Source: Paenibacillus montanisoli
Lineage (GTDB): Bacteria; Bacillota; Bacilli; Paenibacillales; Paenibacillaceae
Direction: 5' to 3'
NCBI RefSeq assembly: GCF_003268025.1
Contig: NZ_QLUW01000001.1
Coordinates: 1,488,001-1,552,000, forward strand
DNA: 64,000 bases
Shown: positions 27,278-35,383 of the stretch, piece by piece
Layout of the letters: each line of letters starts with the position of its first letter
Numbering within the stretch: the stretch's first letter is position 1
Notes under the pieces: generated by a model
Told to the model about the DNA's origin: nothing
Seen by the model: the letters and a program-made list of their open reading frames with translations, nothing else
Database searches by the model: none
Translations under genes and position numbers: made by a program

Positions 27278-27922
27278 ATGTCTATCATAGCACCATCGAT
27301 ATTGTCGGCTAATTTCGCGACACTCGCAGACGAAATCAAAGACGTGGAACGTGCCGGAGCGGATTGGATACATATTGACGTAATGGATGGCCATTTCGTC
27401 CCCACGCTGACGTTCGGACCGCTCGTCATCAGCGCCGTTCGGCCAGCAACGAAGCTTGCGTTCGATGTTCACTTAATGATCGAGCATCCGGAGCATCATA
27501 TCGCTTCTTATGTCGCGGCAGGCGCCGACCGCATTACGGTTCATGCCGAAGCATGCGTCCACCTGCACCGCGTGATCCATCAAATTAAAGAAGCCGGATT
27601 GCCTGCAGGCGTCGCGTTGAACCCGGCTACGCCGATCCATGCCCTGGAGAACGTCCTGGGCGATATCGACATGGTTCTGCTCATGACGGTGAATCCCGGC
27701 TTCGGCGGGCAGCAATTCATCCCGCAATCGCTGCAGAAACTTCGCCAGCTCCGTCAGCTGCTGGAGTCGCATGGTCAAGGAGACATGCTGATTCAAGTGG
27801 ATGGAGGGATCAACGCAGCTACGGCACCGCTCGTTAGGGAAGCGGGCGCTAACGTGCTTGTTGCGGGCAATGCCGTATTTACAGAGAGCGACCGTGCGGC
27901 TGCGATCGCCGCGCTTCGCTAG
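27278..27922 (+). CDS. rpe: Ribulose-phosphate 3-epimerase
   Basis: Pentose-phosphate pathway enzyme. Signatures: [29 protein letters not shown] and [13 protein letters not shown], plus [11 protein letters not shown]. Metal ligands His, Asp, His, Asp are all present. 214 residues. It starts one base after the rsgA stop, with GCGGAGG inside rsgA. Confidence 0.96.
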   Translation: MSIIAPSILSANFATLADEIKDVERAGADWIHIDVMDGHFVPTLTFGPLVISAVRPATKLAFDVHLMIEHPEHHIASYVAAGADRITVHAEACVHLHRVIHQIKEAGLPAGVALNPATPIHALENVLGDIDMVLLMTVNPGFGGQQFIPQSLQKLRQLRQLLESHGQGDMLIQVDGGINAATAPLVREAGANVLVAGNAVFTESDRAAAIAALR

Positions 27923-27932
27923 GAGGACAACC

Positions 27933-28232
27933 ATGGGCGAAACCGTAAAGAAAGCGCTGTGGTGCACCCTTTATAGCTTAGGCTGCGGGCTGATGCTGGC
28001 GATCTTTCCGAATGTGAAGACAGGCATTAATTTTATTTTCTCAATACTTGCGCTCGTGATCGGGATATTCTATTTCAAGCGGGCAACTTCGCTTCGTTCG
28101 CGCATCGTATTCGTTGTAATGACGTTGATTTTCTTCCTGCTTTTTACCGTCGTGATCGCCATCGTCGTCTACATTCGTTCGCATCCGATGCCGGCTGCGG
28201 CCGCCTGGACGATGGTCCCGGGTTTGGAATAG
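27933..28232 (+). CDS. Small integral membrane protein, unknown
   Basis: 99 residues with three predicted hydrophobic helices (about 8-25, 32-49 and 58-82) and a short Pro/Ala tail. An excellent AGGAGG (27921-27926) overlaps the rpe stop, so it is translated from the rsgA-rpe transcript. It occupies the position of thiN (yloS) in B. subtilis but has no similarity to thiamine pyrophosphokinase. No family was recognised. A strong terminator follows. Confidence 0.75.
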   Translation: MGETVKKALWCTLYSLGCGLMLAIFPNVKTGINFIFSILALVIGIFYFKRATSLRSRIVFVVMTLIFFLLFTVVIAIVVYIRSHPMPAAAAWTMVPGLE

Positions 28233-28255
28233 GACAATCATAGATCGCATAGGAT

Positions 28256-28289
28256 GGTTACATGAACTAACGTTCTTGTAGCCTTTTTT
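28256..28289 (+). terminator. Terminator ending the prpC-prkC-rsgA-rpe operon
   Basis: GGTTACATGAAC (28256-28267) pairs with GTTCTTGTAGCC (28272-28283), one bulge/mismatch, loop TAAC, followed by six T. Confidence 0.85.
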
Positions 28290-28388
28290 ATTGGGACCAA
28301 AAGGCGAGGACCGTTACGGATGTTTATTCAGCATACAAAGAACGTTTTGCTCACGTACAATCCGGTTCACGCTGTATGCTTGCGAAGT

Positions 28389-28411
28389 AGTTTTGCATCC
28401 GCAAAACTTTT
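28389..28411 (+). promoter_or_regulatory. Hairpin immediately upstream of the spoVM ribosome-binding site
   Basis: AGTTTTGC (28389-28396) pairs with GCAAAACT (28401-28408), loop ATCC, followed by TTTT that runs into AGGAGGGG. It could be a 5'-stabilising hairpin or an attenuator in the spoVM leader. Confidence 0.5.
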
Positions 28412-28425
28412 AGGAGGGGTGGAGC

Positions 28426-28506
28426 ATGAAATTTTACACGATCAAGCTGCCGAAGTTTTTGGGTGGCTTCGTGAAGGCGATTCTAAATACGTTCCAGAAA
28501 AATTGA
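28426..28506 (+). CDS. spoVM: SpoVM, spore morphogenetic micro-protein
   Basis: A 26-codon gene. The product opens MKFYTIKLPKFLGGF and continues to end in FQKN; B. subtilis SpoVM is also 26 residues with the same first 14. SpoVM is an amphipathic helix that recognises the positive curvature of the forespore membrane and anchors SpoIVA for coat assembly. The Pro at position 9 needed for curvature sensing is present. AGGAGGGG (28412-28419) precedes the ATG. Position between the rpe group and rpmB is the conserved one. A CGTACAAT at 28354-28361 could be a sigma-E -10, but the matching -35 is weak. A GC-rich hairpin follows. Confidence 0.95.
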   Translation: MKFYTIKLPKFLGGFVKAILNTFQKN

Positions 28507-28513
28507 ACGAATG

Positions 28514-28538
28514 CGAACCGGCCCCAGCGGCCGGTTCG
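28514..28538 (+). terminator. GC-rich hairpin after spoVM
   Basis: CGAACCGGCC (28514-28523) pairs perfectly with GGCCGGTTCG (28529-28538), loop CCAGC. It lacks a T-tract, so it is either a weak terminator or an mRNA 3' protector. Confidence 0.55.
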
Positions 28539-28597
28539 AGACGGACGATCCTGCGCACAGATCGCGGCTTTCTGTTCCACCTGTGCCTAGATATGCA

Positions 28598-28628
28598 AAA
28601 AAGCACCTGAAAAGATCAGGTGCTTTTT
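28598..28628. terminator. Bidirectional terminator of rpmB
   Basis: AAAAAGCACCTGA (28598-28610) pairs perfectly with 28616-28628 and has A and T runs on the two sides, so it works for rpmB (minus) and for readthrough from spoVM (plus). Confidence 0.88.
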
Positions 28629-28646
28629 GTCCATGGCTGAATGCCG

Positions 28647-28835
28647 TTATACACGAGTCACTTTGCCGGATTTCAGAGCACGAGTGCTGACATAAACGCG
28701 CTTTGGTTTACCGTCCACAAGGATTCTAACTTTTTGAACGTTAACGCCCCAAGAGCGGCGGGTTTTGTTGTTAGCGTGCGAAACGTGGTTACCTACCCCT
28801 GGACCTTTGCCCGTAATGAAACATTTGCGAGACAT
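28647..28835 (-). CDS. rpmB: Ribosomal protein bL28
   Basis: 62 residues, [20 protein letters not shown], with the conserved THANNKT-type and TRALKSGKV segments; a single Cys is present rather than four, so it is the zinc-free form. GGGAGGTG lies seven bases before the ATG. Reversed relative to its neighbours, as in B. subtilis. Confidence 0.96.
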   Translation of the reverse strand: MSRKCFITGKGPGVGNHVSHANNKTRRSWGVNVQKVRILVDGKPKRVYVSTRALKSGKVTRV

Positions 28836-28980
28836 GGAATACACCTCCCTTGAAGATTCACTGCAAACAAACAGACTCCAATATAATATCATATCTCTGG
28901 ACATTCATCAAGCATGAGTAACCGCGCAAATCAGGTATATAAAGCGCTTAAAATGCAGAAAATGGTCGTAAAATGGGCGT

Positions 28981-29010
28981 TGGACTTCAAAATCGTTATT
29001 ATTTATAGTA
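28981..29010 (+). promoter_or_regulatory. Sigma-A promoter of the yloU-fakA-degV-recG group
   Basis: TTGGAC (28981-28986), 18 bp, TATAGT (29005-29010). An overlapping alternative is TTCAAA, 17 bp, TACAAT (29010-29015). Confidence 0.55.
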
Positions 29011-29055
29011 CAATGTTGTTTAGTCCATAATAATACGGTGAAGGAGTGGTTTTCC

Positions 29056-29415
29056 ATGCCCCTGCAGATTAATTCGGAATTAGGCAATGTATTCATAACC
29101 GATCATGTGATCTCCGTTCTTGCCGGTTCAGCGGCGCTGGATTGTTATGGACTGGTAGGTATGGCTTCAAGAAAGCAGTTGAAAGACGGCATCGCCGAGC
29201 TGCTTGGTCGAGATAATTTGTCGCGCGGTGTTGAAGTCCACCGAGAGAACGAATACTTACACATTGATCTGTACATCATCGTCAGCTATGGCACAAAAAT
29301 TTCCGAGGTCGCACATAACATTCAGTCCAAAGTGAAATATGTGATGAACGAGGTTATCGGCATTAAGGTCGACGTCGTGAATATTTTTGTCCAGGGCGTA
29401 CGGGTATCTCGGTAG
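29056..29415 (+). CDS. Asp23/Gls24-family envelope stress protein (YloU)
   Basis: A 119-residue Asp23 domain: GNVFITDHVISVLAGSAALD, then GVEVHRENEYLHIDLYIIV and VNIFVQGV. These proteins lie under the membrane; YloU is always found ahead of the fatty-acid kinase gene fakA, as here (17 bases). AAGGAG is nine bases upstream of ATG 29056; the GTG at 29038 lies ahead of that site. Confidence 0.9.
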   Translation: MPLQINSELGNVFITDHVISVLAGSAALDCYGLVGMASRKQLKDGIAELLGRDNLSRGVEVHRENEYLHIDLYIIVSYGTKISEVAHNIQSKVKYVMNEVIGIKVDVVNIFVQGVRVSR

Positions 29416-29431
29416 GAAGGGGTAATCACGT

Positions 29432-31276
29432 TTGATTAAACGCTTTATTAACGGCTCAGATTTTGCAAGCATGGTACTGAGCGGAGCGGAAAGTTTACAA
29501 AAAAATGTTGAGCGCATCAACGCGCTGAATGTGTTCCCGGTTCCCGACGGCGATACCGGGACGAATATGAATTTAACGATGACATCCGGCAAACGCGAGC
29601 TTCAGAGCAAAACCTCGCCTGCCATAGGCAAAGTTGCGGAAGCGCTTTCTAAGGGGTTGCTTATGGGCGCGCGGGGCAATTCCGGGGTTATTTTGTCACA
29701 GCTATTTCGGGGGTTCGCGAAGAGCGTCGCCAATCAGGATCAGATCGATTCGGTCCAGTTTGCGGCTGCGCTTCAAAACGGGGTTGATATGGCTTATAAG
29801 GCCGTCGTCAAGCCGGTTGAGGGGACAATTCTTACCGTAGCGAAGGATACCGCCAAGCATGCCGTATCCATTGCCAAGCGCACGACAGACCTTACAGAAA
29901 TGCTGCGCGAGGTCGTTACGAAATCCAATGAGTCGCTGACACGCACGCCTGATCTGCTGCCGGTGCTCAAACAGGTCGGCGTCGTCGATTCCGGCGGCCA
30001 AGGTCTTGTCTGTATTTATGAAGGGTTTCTGCAAGCGATGAATGAAAATGCCGGAACGGCCGACGACAGTCAAATGGGGTCGGAGGCAGCGTTGCCGGAA
30101 TTATTCTCTTCTACCGCAGCGAAGGCGCCTGCAACGCCCGCACCGCGCTTGAATCAGGCGCCGGCAAGCGCGCAATCGCAACTGGCGACTGAGAACATCG
30201 AGTTTTTATATGACATGGAATTTTTCATTAACCGGAAGCTTGCAAGCCGCAATGCGCTGCGCTTTGACGAGGCCTTGTTCAAAGGCATGCTTGGCAGGGA
30301 CGGGGATTCGATTCTGGTCATTGCCGATGATGAAATCATTAAAGTTCATGTGCATACACGCAAGCCGGGGGATGTGCTGAATTATGCGCTTCCATACGGC
30401 GAGCTAACGGAAATTCATATACTGAACATGCGCGAGCAGCACCGCGATCTTCTGCATGAAGAGTCCGCGGGCCTGAGCGGTACGGGCACTGCCGCGCCTG
30501 CTGGCGAGAGCTTGAAAGAAACGGCGATCGTAGAAGAAGCGGCGCTTGGACTTGCCGTTCCCGAAGTGCTGACTGGCACGCCTGCGGAATCCATCTCCAC
30601 AGAGCAAGCCCATGAGTGGGCGCCGTTCGGGATTATCGCAGTCGCGATGGGCGAAGGCATCGCATCGATCTTCATGGACAACAACGTCGATGTCGTGCTG
30701 TCGGGCGGACAGTCGATGAATCCGTCAACGGAAGATTTCGTGAATGCGATCGAATCGCTTTCGGCGGAGCATATCTACCTGCTGCCGAACAACGGCAACA
30801 TCATCATGGCTGCTCAGCAGGCTGCAGAGCTGTTAGAGCGCAGCGTCACCGTCATCCGGACGAAGAATATTCCGCAAGGACTTGCGGCGGTTCTCGCGTT
30901 CAAGGAAGACAGGACGGCCGAAGAGAATGCGGAAGCGATGAACGCGGCGGCTGGCTCCGTGCGTTCCGGCCAAGTGACGAGCGCGGTTCGCAATACATCG
31001 ATTGACGGCATCTCCATTCAAGAGGGCGACTATATCGGTATTATGGAGAAATCCATCGTAACCGCTTCTGCCAGCCTGCAGGATACATGCCGGGAGCTGC
31101 TTGCGAAGATGCTTGAAGACGGCGGAGAGCTTGTGACGGTCCTAACCGGCGAGCAGGCCGACGCAGCCGAAACCAAGGCATTCGTTCAATGGGCGAATGA
31201 AACCTTCTCTCATGCCGAGCTAGAGGTTCATGAAGGCGGTCAACCGCTTTACCCTTATCTGATAGCAGTGGAATAG
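29432..31276 (+). CDS. fakA: Fatty-acid kinase catalytic subunit FakA (YloV)
   Basis: Phosphorylates exogenous fatty acids held by FakB (DegV) proteins. The N-terminal DhaL domain carries the ATP/Mg motif NVFPVPDGDTGTNM and ARGNSGVILSQLFRG; a central linker follows, then the C-terminal domain with LPNNGNI and PQGLAAVLAF. 614 residues, longer than B. subtilis YloV (about 550); the excess is an Ala/Pro/Thr/Glu-rich linker at about 210-250 and a second at 345-385. TTG start with GGAAGGGG. The next gene is a DegV protein, completing the kinase. Confidence 0.93.
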   Translation: MIKRFINGSDFASMVLSGAESLQKNVERINALNVFPVPDGDTGTNMNLTMTSGKRELQSKTSPAIGKVAEALSKGLLMGARGNSGVILSQLFRGFAKSVANQDQIDSVQFAAALQNGVDMAYKAVVKPVEGTILTVAKDTAKHAVSIAKRTTDLTEMLREVVTKSNESLTRTPDLLPVLKQVGVVDSGGQGLVCIYEGFLQAMNENAGTADDSQMGSEAALPELFSSTAAKAPATPAPRLNQAPASAQSQLATENIEFLYDMEFFINRKLASRNALRFDEALFKGMLGRDGDSILVIADDEIIKVHVHTRKPGDVLNYALPYGELTEIHILNMREQHRDLLHEESAGLSGTGTAAPAGESLKETAIVEEAALGLAVPEVLTGTPAESISTEQAHEWAPFGIIAVAMGEGIASIFMDNNVDVVLSGGQSMNPSTEDFVNAIESLSAEHIYLLPNNGNIIMAAQQAAELLERSVTVIRTKNIPQGLAAVLAFKEDRTAEENAEAMNAAAGSVRSGQVTSAVRNTSIDGISIQEGDYIGIMEKSIVTASASLQDTCRELLAKMLEDGGELVTVLTGEQADAAETKAFVQWANETFSHAELEVHEGGQPLYPYLIAVE

Positions 31277-31288
31277 GAGGTGCTCCGA

Positions 31289-32143
31289 ATGGGTGCGATC
31301 AAGATTATGACGGACAGCACGGCCGATGTGCCAAAGCGTGTCCGAGAGCAGCATGGCATCGAGATGGTACCGCTGAAGGTGCTCTTCGGGGAAGATACGT
31401 ATTTGGACGCGGTAACCATCACGAACAATCAATTTTACGAACGACTGGCCAAATCGGAGATGCTGCCTACGACCTCGCAGCCTTCTCCCGCGGAGTTCAT
31501 GGAGGCCTACGAGAAGGTGCTTGCATCCGGGGCGGACAATTCGATCATTTCCATTCATCTGTCTTCCGCACTGAGCGGCACTTATCAGTCTGCGGTACTT
31601 GGCTCGAATCTGCTCGATGCGCCGGGCGACATAACGGTCATCGATTCCAAATCCGCTTCCTACGGCTGCGGCATGCTTGTCGTGAAGGCGGCGGAAATGG
31701 TCGCTGCCGGCGAAAGCAAGGAAGCGATCATCGCCAAAGTGGAAGAAATGATTCAAGACAGGAGAATGTACTTCCTGCTCGACACATTGGAATATTTGCA
31801 GAAGGGCGGCCGTATCGGAAAAGCTGCCGCATTGTTCGGCTCGATTCTGAACATTAAGCCAATTCTGACGATTGATGGCGAAGGCGAAGTTATGGCGGTC
31901 GATAAAGTTCGCGGCACGAAGAAGGCGATGCAGCGCATCGTTGATTTGCTGAAGAGCGATTTCGGCAGCGATCCGATCGAAATGACGGTCGGATGGACGC
32001 ATAAGAGCGAGCTGGCGCTTGAGCTGGCGGCATTGGCGCAAACGCAGCTTAACGTTCGCAATATACGCCAAACCGAGATCGGTGCAGTTATCGGCACGCA
32101 CGCAGGCCCGGGCGCGGCTGCCTTATTTATAACACGGGTGTGA
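31289..32143 (+). CDS. DegV-family fatty-acid-binding protein (FakB-like)
   Basis: 284 residues. DegV signatures: IKIMTDSTADVP at the start, TTSQPSPAEF and SIHLSSALSGTYQSA, whose Ser/Thr and backbone hold the fatty-acid carboxylate; and the Arg/His region GWTHKSEL with IGTHAGPGAAAL at the end. It starts 12 bases after fakA behind AGGAGG, so it is very probably the partner subunit of FakA. In B. subtilis sdaAB/sdaAA occupy this place. Which fatty acids it prefers cannot be told. Confidence 0.9.
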   Translation: MGAIKIMTDSTADVPKRVREQHGIEMVPLKVLFGEDTYLDAVTITNNQFYERLAKSEMLPTTSQPSPAEFMEAYEKVLASGADNSIISIHLSSALSGTYQSAVLGSNLLDAPGDITVIDSKSASYGCGMLVVKAAEMVAAGESKEAIIAKVEEMIQDRRMYFLLDTLEYLQKGGRIGKAAALFGSILNIKPILTIDGEGEVMAVDKVRGTKKAMQRIVDLLKSDFGSDPIEMTVGWTHKSELALELAALAQTQLNVRNIRQTEIGAVIGTHAGPGAAALFITRV

Positions 32144-32153
32144 GGTAATGGGG

Positions 32154-34202
32154 ATGAAGCTGGATCAAATACCGGTCCGGCAAATGAAAGGCGTGAGTGC
32201 TCAGAAGGAACAGGAGCTTCACGCCTTTGGCGTTCATACGATCGCGGATTTGCTGGATTATTTTCCGTTTCGATACGAGGACTATCGCATACGGAGCTTA
32301 GGGGAAACGAAGGACGGCGAGAAGGCAACCTTCGAGGGTAAAATCATGGGAAATCCGCTGCTGCAGCGGTACGGCCGCGCCAAGAACCGCTTAACGTGCA
32401 AGGTCGCCATCGACGGCGTATTGGTGACGGCGGTTTGGTTCAACCGGCATTTCCTGCAGGAGCATTTGATTCCCGGACGGGATATCGTGCTGACAGGCAA
32501 ATGGGAGCAGCAGCGGCTGCAGATTACGGTTTCGGAATCGGAATTCCCCGATAAAGGCGCTTCGCGCTCCGGAACGCTGCAGGCCGTTTACTCCATAGGC
32601 GGCGGCGTAACGCAGCCATGGATCCGCAAGCTGATGAAGCAGGCGCTGCAGCAGTATGGACCGATGGTGGAAGAGATTTTACCCGTCGAGCTGATGGACA
32701 AGCATGGGTTAATGCTGCGGCGCGATGCGGTCCTGCATATTCATCAGCCGGATGATATTGCGCAAGGACAAGCGGCACGGCGCAGGCTGGTTTACGAGGA
32801 GTTGTTCCTGTTTCAGCTGAAGCTGCAAGCGTACCGTTCGCTGAACCGCAAACGGATGGACGGCGTCGCCCATGTAGTGGACGGGGAGTCGATCCGGGTG
32901 TTCGTGCGGACGCTGCCGTTCGAGCTGACGGACTCGCAGAAGAAAGTCGTGAACGAGATTCTTATCGACATGCGGCATCCATCGTGCATGAACCGCTTGC
33001 TGCAGGGCGATGTCGGCTCAGGCAAAACGGTCGTCGCGGCCGTTGCGCTGTTTGCAACCGTGAAAGCAGGTCATCAGGGGGCGCTGATGGTGCCGACGGA
33101 AATACTCGCCGAGCAGCATTACCGCTCGTTGCAGAAGCTGCTGGGCGGCGTAGGGCTGCAGGTTGCGCTCCTGACCGGCAGCCTGACGGAGAAGAAACGG
33201 CGCGACGTGCTTGCAGGTCTGCAGATGGGACTTATCGATGTCATTGTCGGCACGCAGGCGATCATTCAGGAAGGCGTCAATTTCCGCAGCCTTGGCCTCG
33301 TTGTTACCGACGAGCAGCATCGCTTCGGCGTCAATCAGCGGAGCGTGTTGCGCCGCAAAGGGATGAATCCGGACGTGCTCACCATGACGGCAACTCCGAT
33401 TCCAAGAACGCTTGCGATTTCGGCGTTCGGGGATATGGATGTCTCTACGCTTCGCGAGCGTCCGCAAGGCCGTAAGCCGATTCAGACGAATTGGGTGAAG
33501 CACAGCATGCTGGACCGCGTGCTCGGGTTTATCCGCCGGGAAGTGGAGGCAGGCCGCCAATGCTATTTCATATGTCCGCTCATCGAGGAATCGGATAAGC
33601 TGGACGTGCAAAACGCGATCGACCTGCATATTCAAATCCAGCAGGCTTTTCCCGATCTCCGCGTCGGTCTTCTTCACGGACGGCTTTCCACGGCGGAGAA
33701 GGATGAAGTGATGCGCTCTTTCAGCGAGAACGAGGTGCATGTGCTCGTGGCGACGACGGTCGTGGAGGTCGGGGTGGACGTTCCGAATGCGACGTTGATG
33801 GTCATTATGGACGCCGAACGGTTCGGCTTGTCGCAGCTGCATCAGCTTCGCGGCCGTGTCGGCCGCGGCGGACACCAATCGTACTGCGTCCTGATCGCGG
33901 ATCCGAAATCGGAAATCGGACGGGAACGGATGAAGATCATGACCGAAACCGATGACGGCTTCGAGGTCTCGAGGCGGGATTTGGAGCTGAGGGGACCGGG
34001 CGATTTTTTCGGCACGAAGCAAAGCGGCGTACCGGATTTCAAGCTGGCCGATATGGCGGCGGATTTTGCGGTGCTGGAGGAGGCGCGGGACGACGCGGCG
34101 GACATGACGGCGAAAGCCGATTTCTGGACGGCTGCGGCCTATGCTCGACTGCGAGAGGTGCTTCGGAAGGAGCAACTTTTTCAAGGGGATCTCTTGGACT
34201 AG
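32154..34202 (+). CDS. recG: ATP-dependent DNA helicase RecG
   Basis: Branch-migrates stalled forks and Holliday junctions. An N-terminal wedge (OB) domain precedes the helicase core: LLQGDVGSGKTVVAAVAL, the DEQHRFG box, MTATPIPRTLA, and TVVEVGVDVPNAT; LHQLRGRVGRG is motif VI. 682 residues. GAGGT lies seven bases before ATG 32154; ATG 32148 is only two bases from it. Last gene of the yloU-fakA-degV group. Confidence 0.95.
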   Translation: MKLDQIPVRQMKGVSAQKEQELHAFGVHTIADLLDYFPFRYEDYRIRSLGETKDGEKATFEGKIMGNPLLQRYGRAKNRLTCKVAIDGVLVTAVWFNRHFLQEHLIPGRDIVLTGKWEQQRLQITVSESEFPDKGASRSGTLQAVYSIGGGVTQPWIRKLMKQALQQYGPMVEEILPVELMDKHGLMLRRDAVLHIHQPDDIAQGQAARRRLVYEELFLFQLKLQAYRSLNRKRMDGVAHVVDGESIRVFVRTLPFELTDSQKKVVNEILIDMRHPSCMNRLLQGDVGSGKTVVAAVALFATVKAGHQGALMVPTEILAEQHYRSLQKLLGGVGLQVALLTGSLTEKKRRDVLAGLQMGLIDVIVGTQAIIQEGVNFRSLGLVVTDEQHRFGVNQRSVLRRKGMNPDVLTMTATPIPRTLAISAFGDMDVSTLRERPQGRKPIQTNWVKHSMLDRVLGFIRREVEAGRQCYFICPLIEESDKLDVQNAIDLHIQIQQAFPDLRVGLLHGRLSTAEKDEVMRSFSENEVHVLVATTVVEVGVDVPNATLMVIMDAERFGLSQLHQLRGRVGRGGHQSYCVLIADPKSEIGRERMKIMTETDDGFEVSRRDLELRGPGDFFGTKQSGVPDFKLADMAADFAVLEEARDDAADMTAKADFWTAAAYARLREVLRKEQLFQGDLLD

Positions 34203-34274
34203 TTTTTAAAGCGCCGCCTGCGGCATATAGTACAACGTATGGCCTAAGAAGCCGGACGGAGGTGCTGCCCTAGG

Positions 34275-34562
34275 ATGAGCTACACGAAATATGGGATACG
34301 TCCCGAACTGGTCGAGCGAGTCAAGGTGAAAATGAAGAATCCGGTCATGAAAGATCGAGTTAAGATGCTGCTCAATGGGGTAACCAAATATGATTTGCAG
34401 GACCGTACCAAGGTGAAGAAGCTGATTCGGACCTCGGCCGGTATCTTGCAGGAAAATCTGACTGAACAGCAAGAAGATCAATTAATCGCATTTGTTATAG
34501 GCCAAAAAATCGACCCGTCCAATACGCTGCATCTCATTAAGCTGTGGGCGATGTTCCGCTGA
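34275..34562 (+). CDS. SpoVIF-like sporulation protein
   Basis: 95 residues, mostly helical and charged: YDLQDRTKVKKLIRTSAGIL, then LTEQQEDQLIAFVIGQKID. This pattern (paired short helices with a Lys-rich centre) resembles stage VI sporulation protein F, which works in spore coat maturation under sigma-K control. CATATAGTA at 34224-34232 fits the sigma-K -10 (CATANNNTA), but no -35 AC at the right distance is clear. GGAGG is at 34259-34263. The terminator overlaps its stop codon. Confidence 0.6.
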   Translation: MSYTKYGIRPELVERVKVKMKNPVMKDRVKMLLNGVTKYDLQDRTKVKKLIRTSAGILQENLTEQQEDQLIAFVIGQKIDPSNTLHLIKLWAMFR

Positions 34563-34589
34563 TCTTCGGATCGGCGGATTTTTTTTTTT
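34556..34589 (+). terminator. UUCG-capped terminator overlapping the SpoVIF-like stop
   Basis: CCGCTGATC (34556-34564) pairs with GATCGGCGG (34569-34577), tetraloop TTCG, then eleven T. Confidence 0.92.
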
Positions 34590-34594
34590 GCCGC

Positions 34595-35263
34595 TTATAG
34601 AGGCTCAATGCAGGCAGCATCGTCGTTGGCCACGCTGCCGACCGTTTTGGCGACTGGATAGGCTTCCAGCAGTTCGGACGGGAAAGGGCGGAGAAGGGCC
34701 CCCAGCTGCTCGTGATCCTGCACGGTTCGATCCAGCCATAGCGCTTCGCTTTCTTCGTGCAAAATGACCGGCATCCGATCATGGATCGGTTCCATTAGCT
34801 TGTTGGGCGTAGTCGTCAGAATCGTGCACGTGCTCAGCTTGATGCCAGCAGGCGACACCCACGTATCGTAAAGACCGGCCATGCTGAACAGCTTGCGGTC
34901 GCGCTTCACGATGCGCATCGGCTGCTTGTCTTCTCCGTCCTTGCGCCATTCATAGAAGCCGTCAGCCGGAATGATGCAGCGTTTGCGGCGGATCAGCTGC
35001 TTGAAAGCGGGCTTCTCCCAGACCGTTTCGGAACGGGCGTTCAGCATTTTGTTGCCGACCTTCAGGTTGTCGGCCCATGCAGGGACAAGCCCCCATTTGA
35101 GCTCGCCCAAACGGTTCTGCGTTCCGTCGCTCACGATGGCAAACACCATTTGTCCGGGGGCTACGTTATATTTGGGCCGATGGTATGGCACATTCGTGGA
35201 GGAAATCCAATAACGTAACATAAGTTCTTCCAAAGATACTGTAATCGTATATCGTCCGCACAT
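34595..35263 (-). CDS. SRAP protein (HMCES/YedK type abasic-site shield)
   Basis: 222 residues. The invariant second residue Cys (MCGRYTI) forms a thiazolidine crosslink with abasic sites in single-stranded DNA. Other active-site positions are present: NARSETVWEKPAF, CIIPADGFYEWRK and HDRMPVIL (His and Glu). Homologues protect forks from abasic damage. GGAGGCACGAACAACCT precedes the ATG. It is convergent with the SpoVIF-like gene and has no neighbour on its own strand. Confidence 0.93.
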   Translation of the reverse strand: MCGRYTITVSLEELMLRYWISSTNVPYHRPKYNVAPGQMVFAIVSDGTQNRLGELKWGLVPAWADNLKVGNKMLNARSETVWEKPAFKQLIRRKRCIIPADGFYEWRKDGEDKQPMRIVKRDRKLFSMAGLYDTWVSPAGIKLSTCTILTTTPNKLMEPIHDRMPVILHEESEALWLDRTVQDHEQLGALLRPFPSELLEAYPVAKTVGSVANDDAACIEPL

Positions 35264-35383
35264 AGGTTGTTCGTGCCTCCTCGAAACGGTTGGACTACTC
35301 CCCTCAGTATACTACGAGCGGCTAATGGAATGTAGAGAAGCCCATACTAAATTGTATACGAAAGAAAGGAGCGGCATAAGCGG

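Noticed and set aside
33018-34184. 388-codon open frame antisense to recG
   Set aside because: Shadow of recG; composition (Arg, His, Leu) is typical of antisense frames in GC-rich genes.
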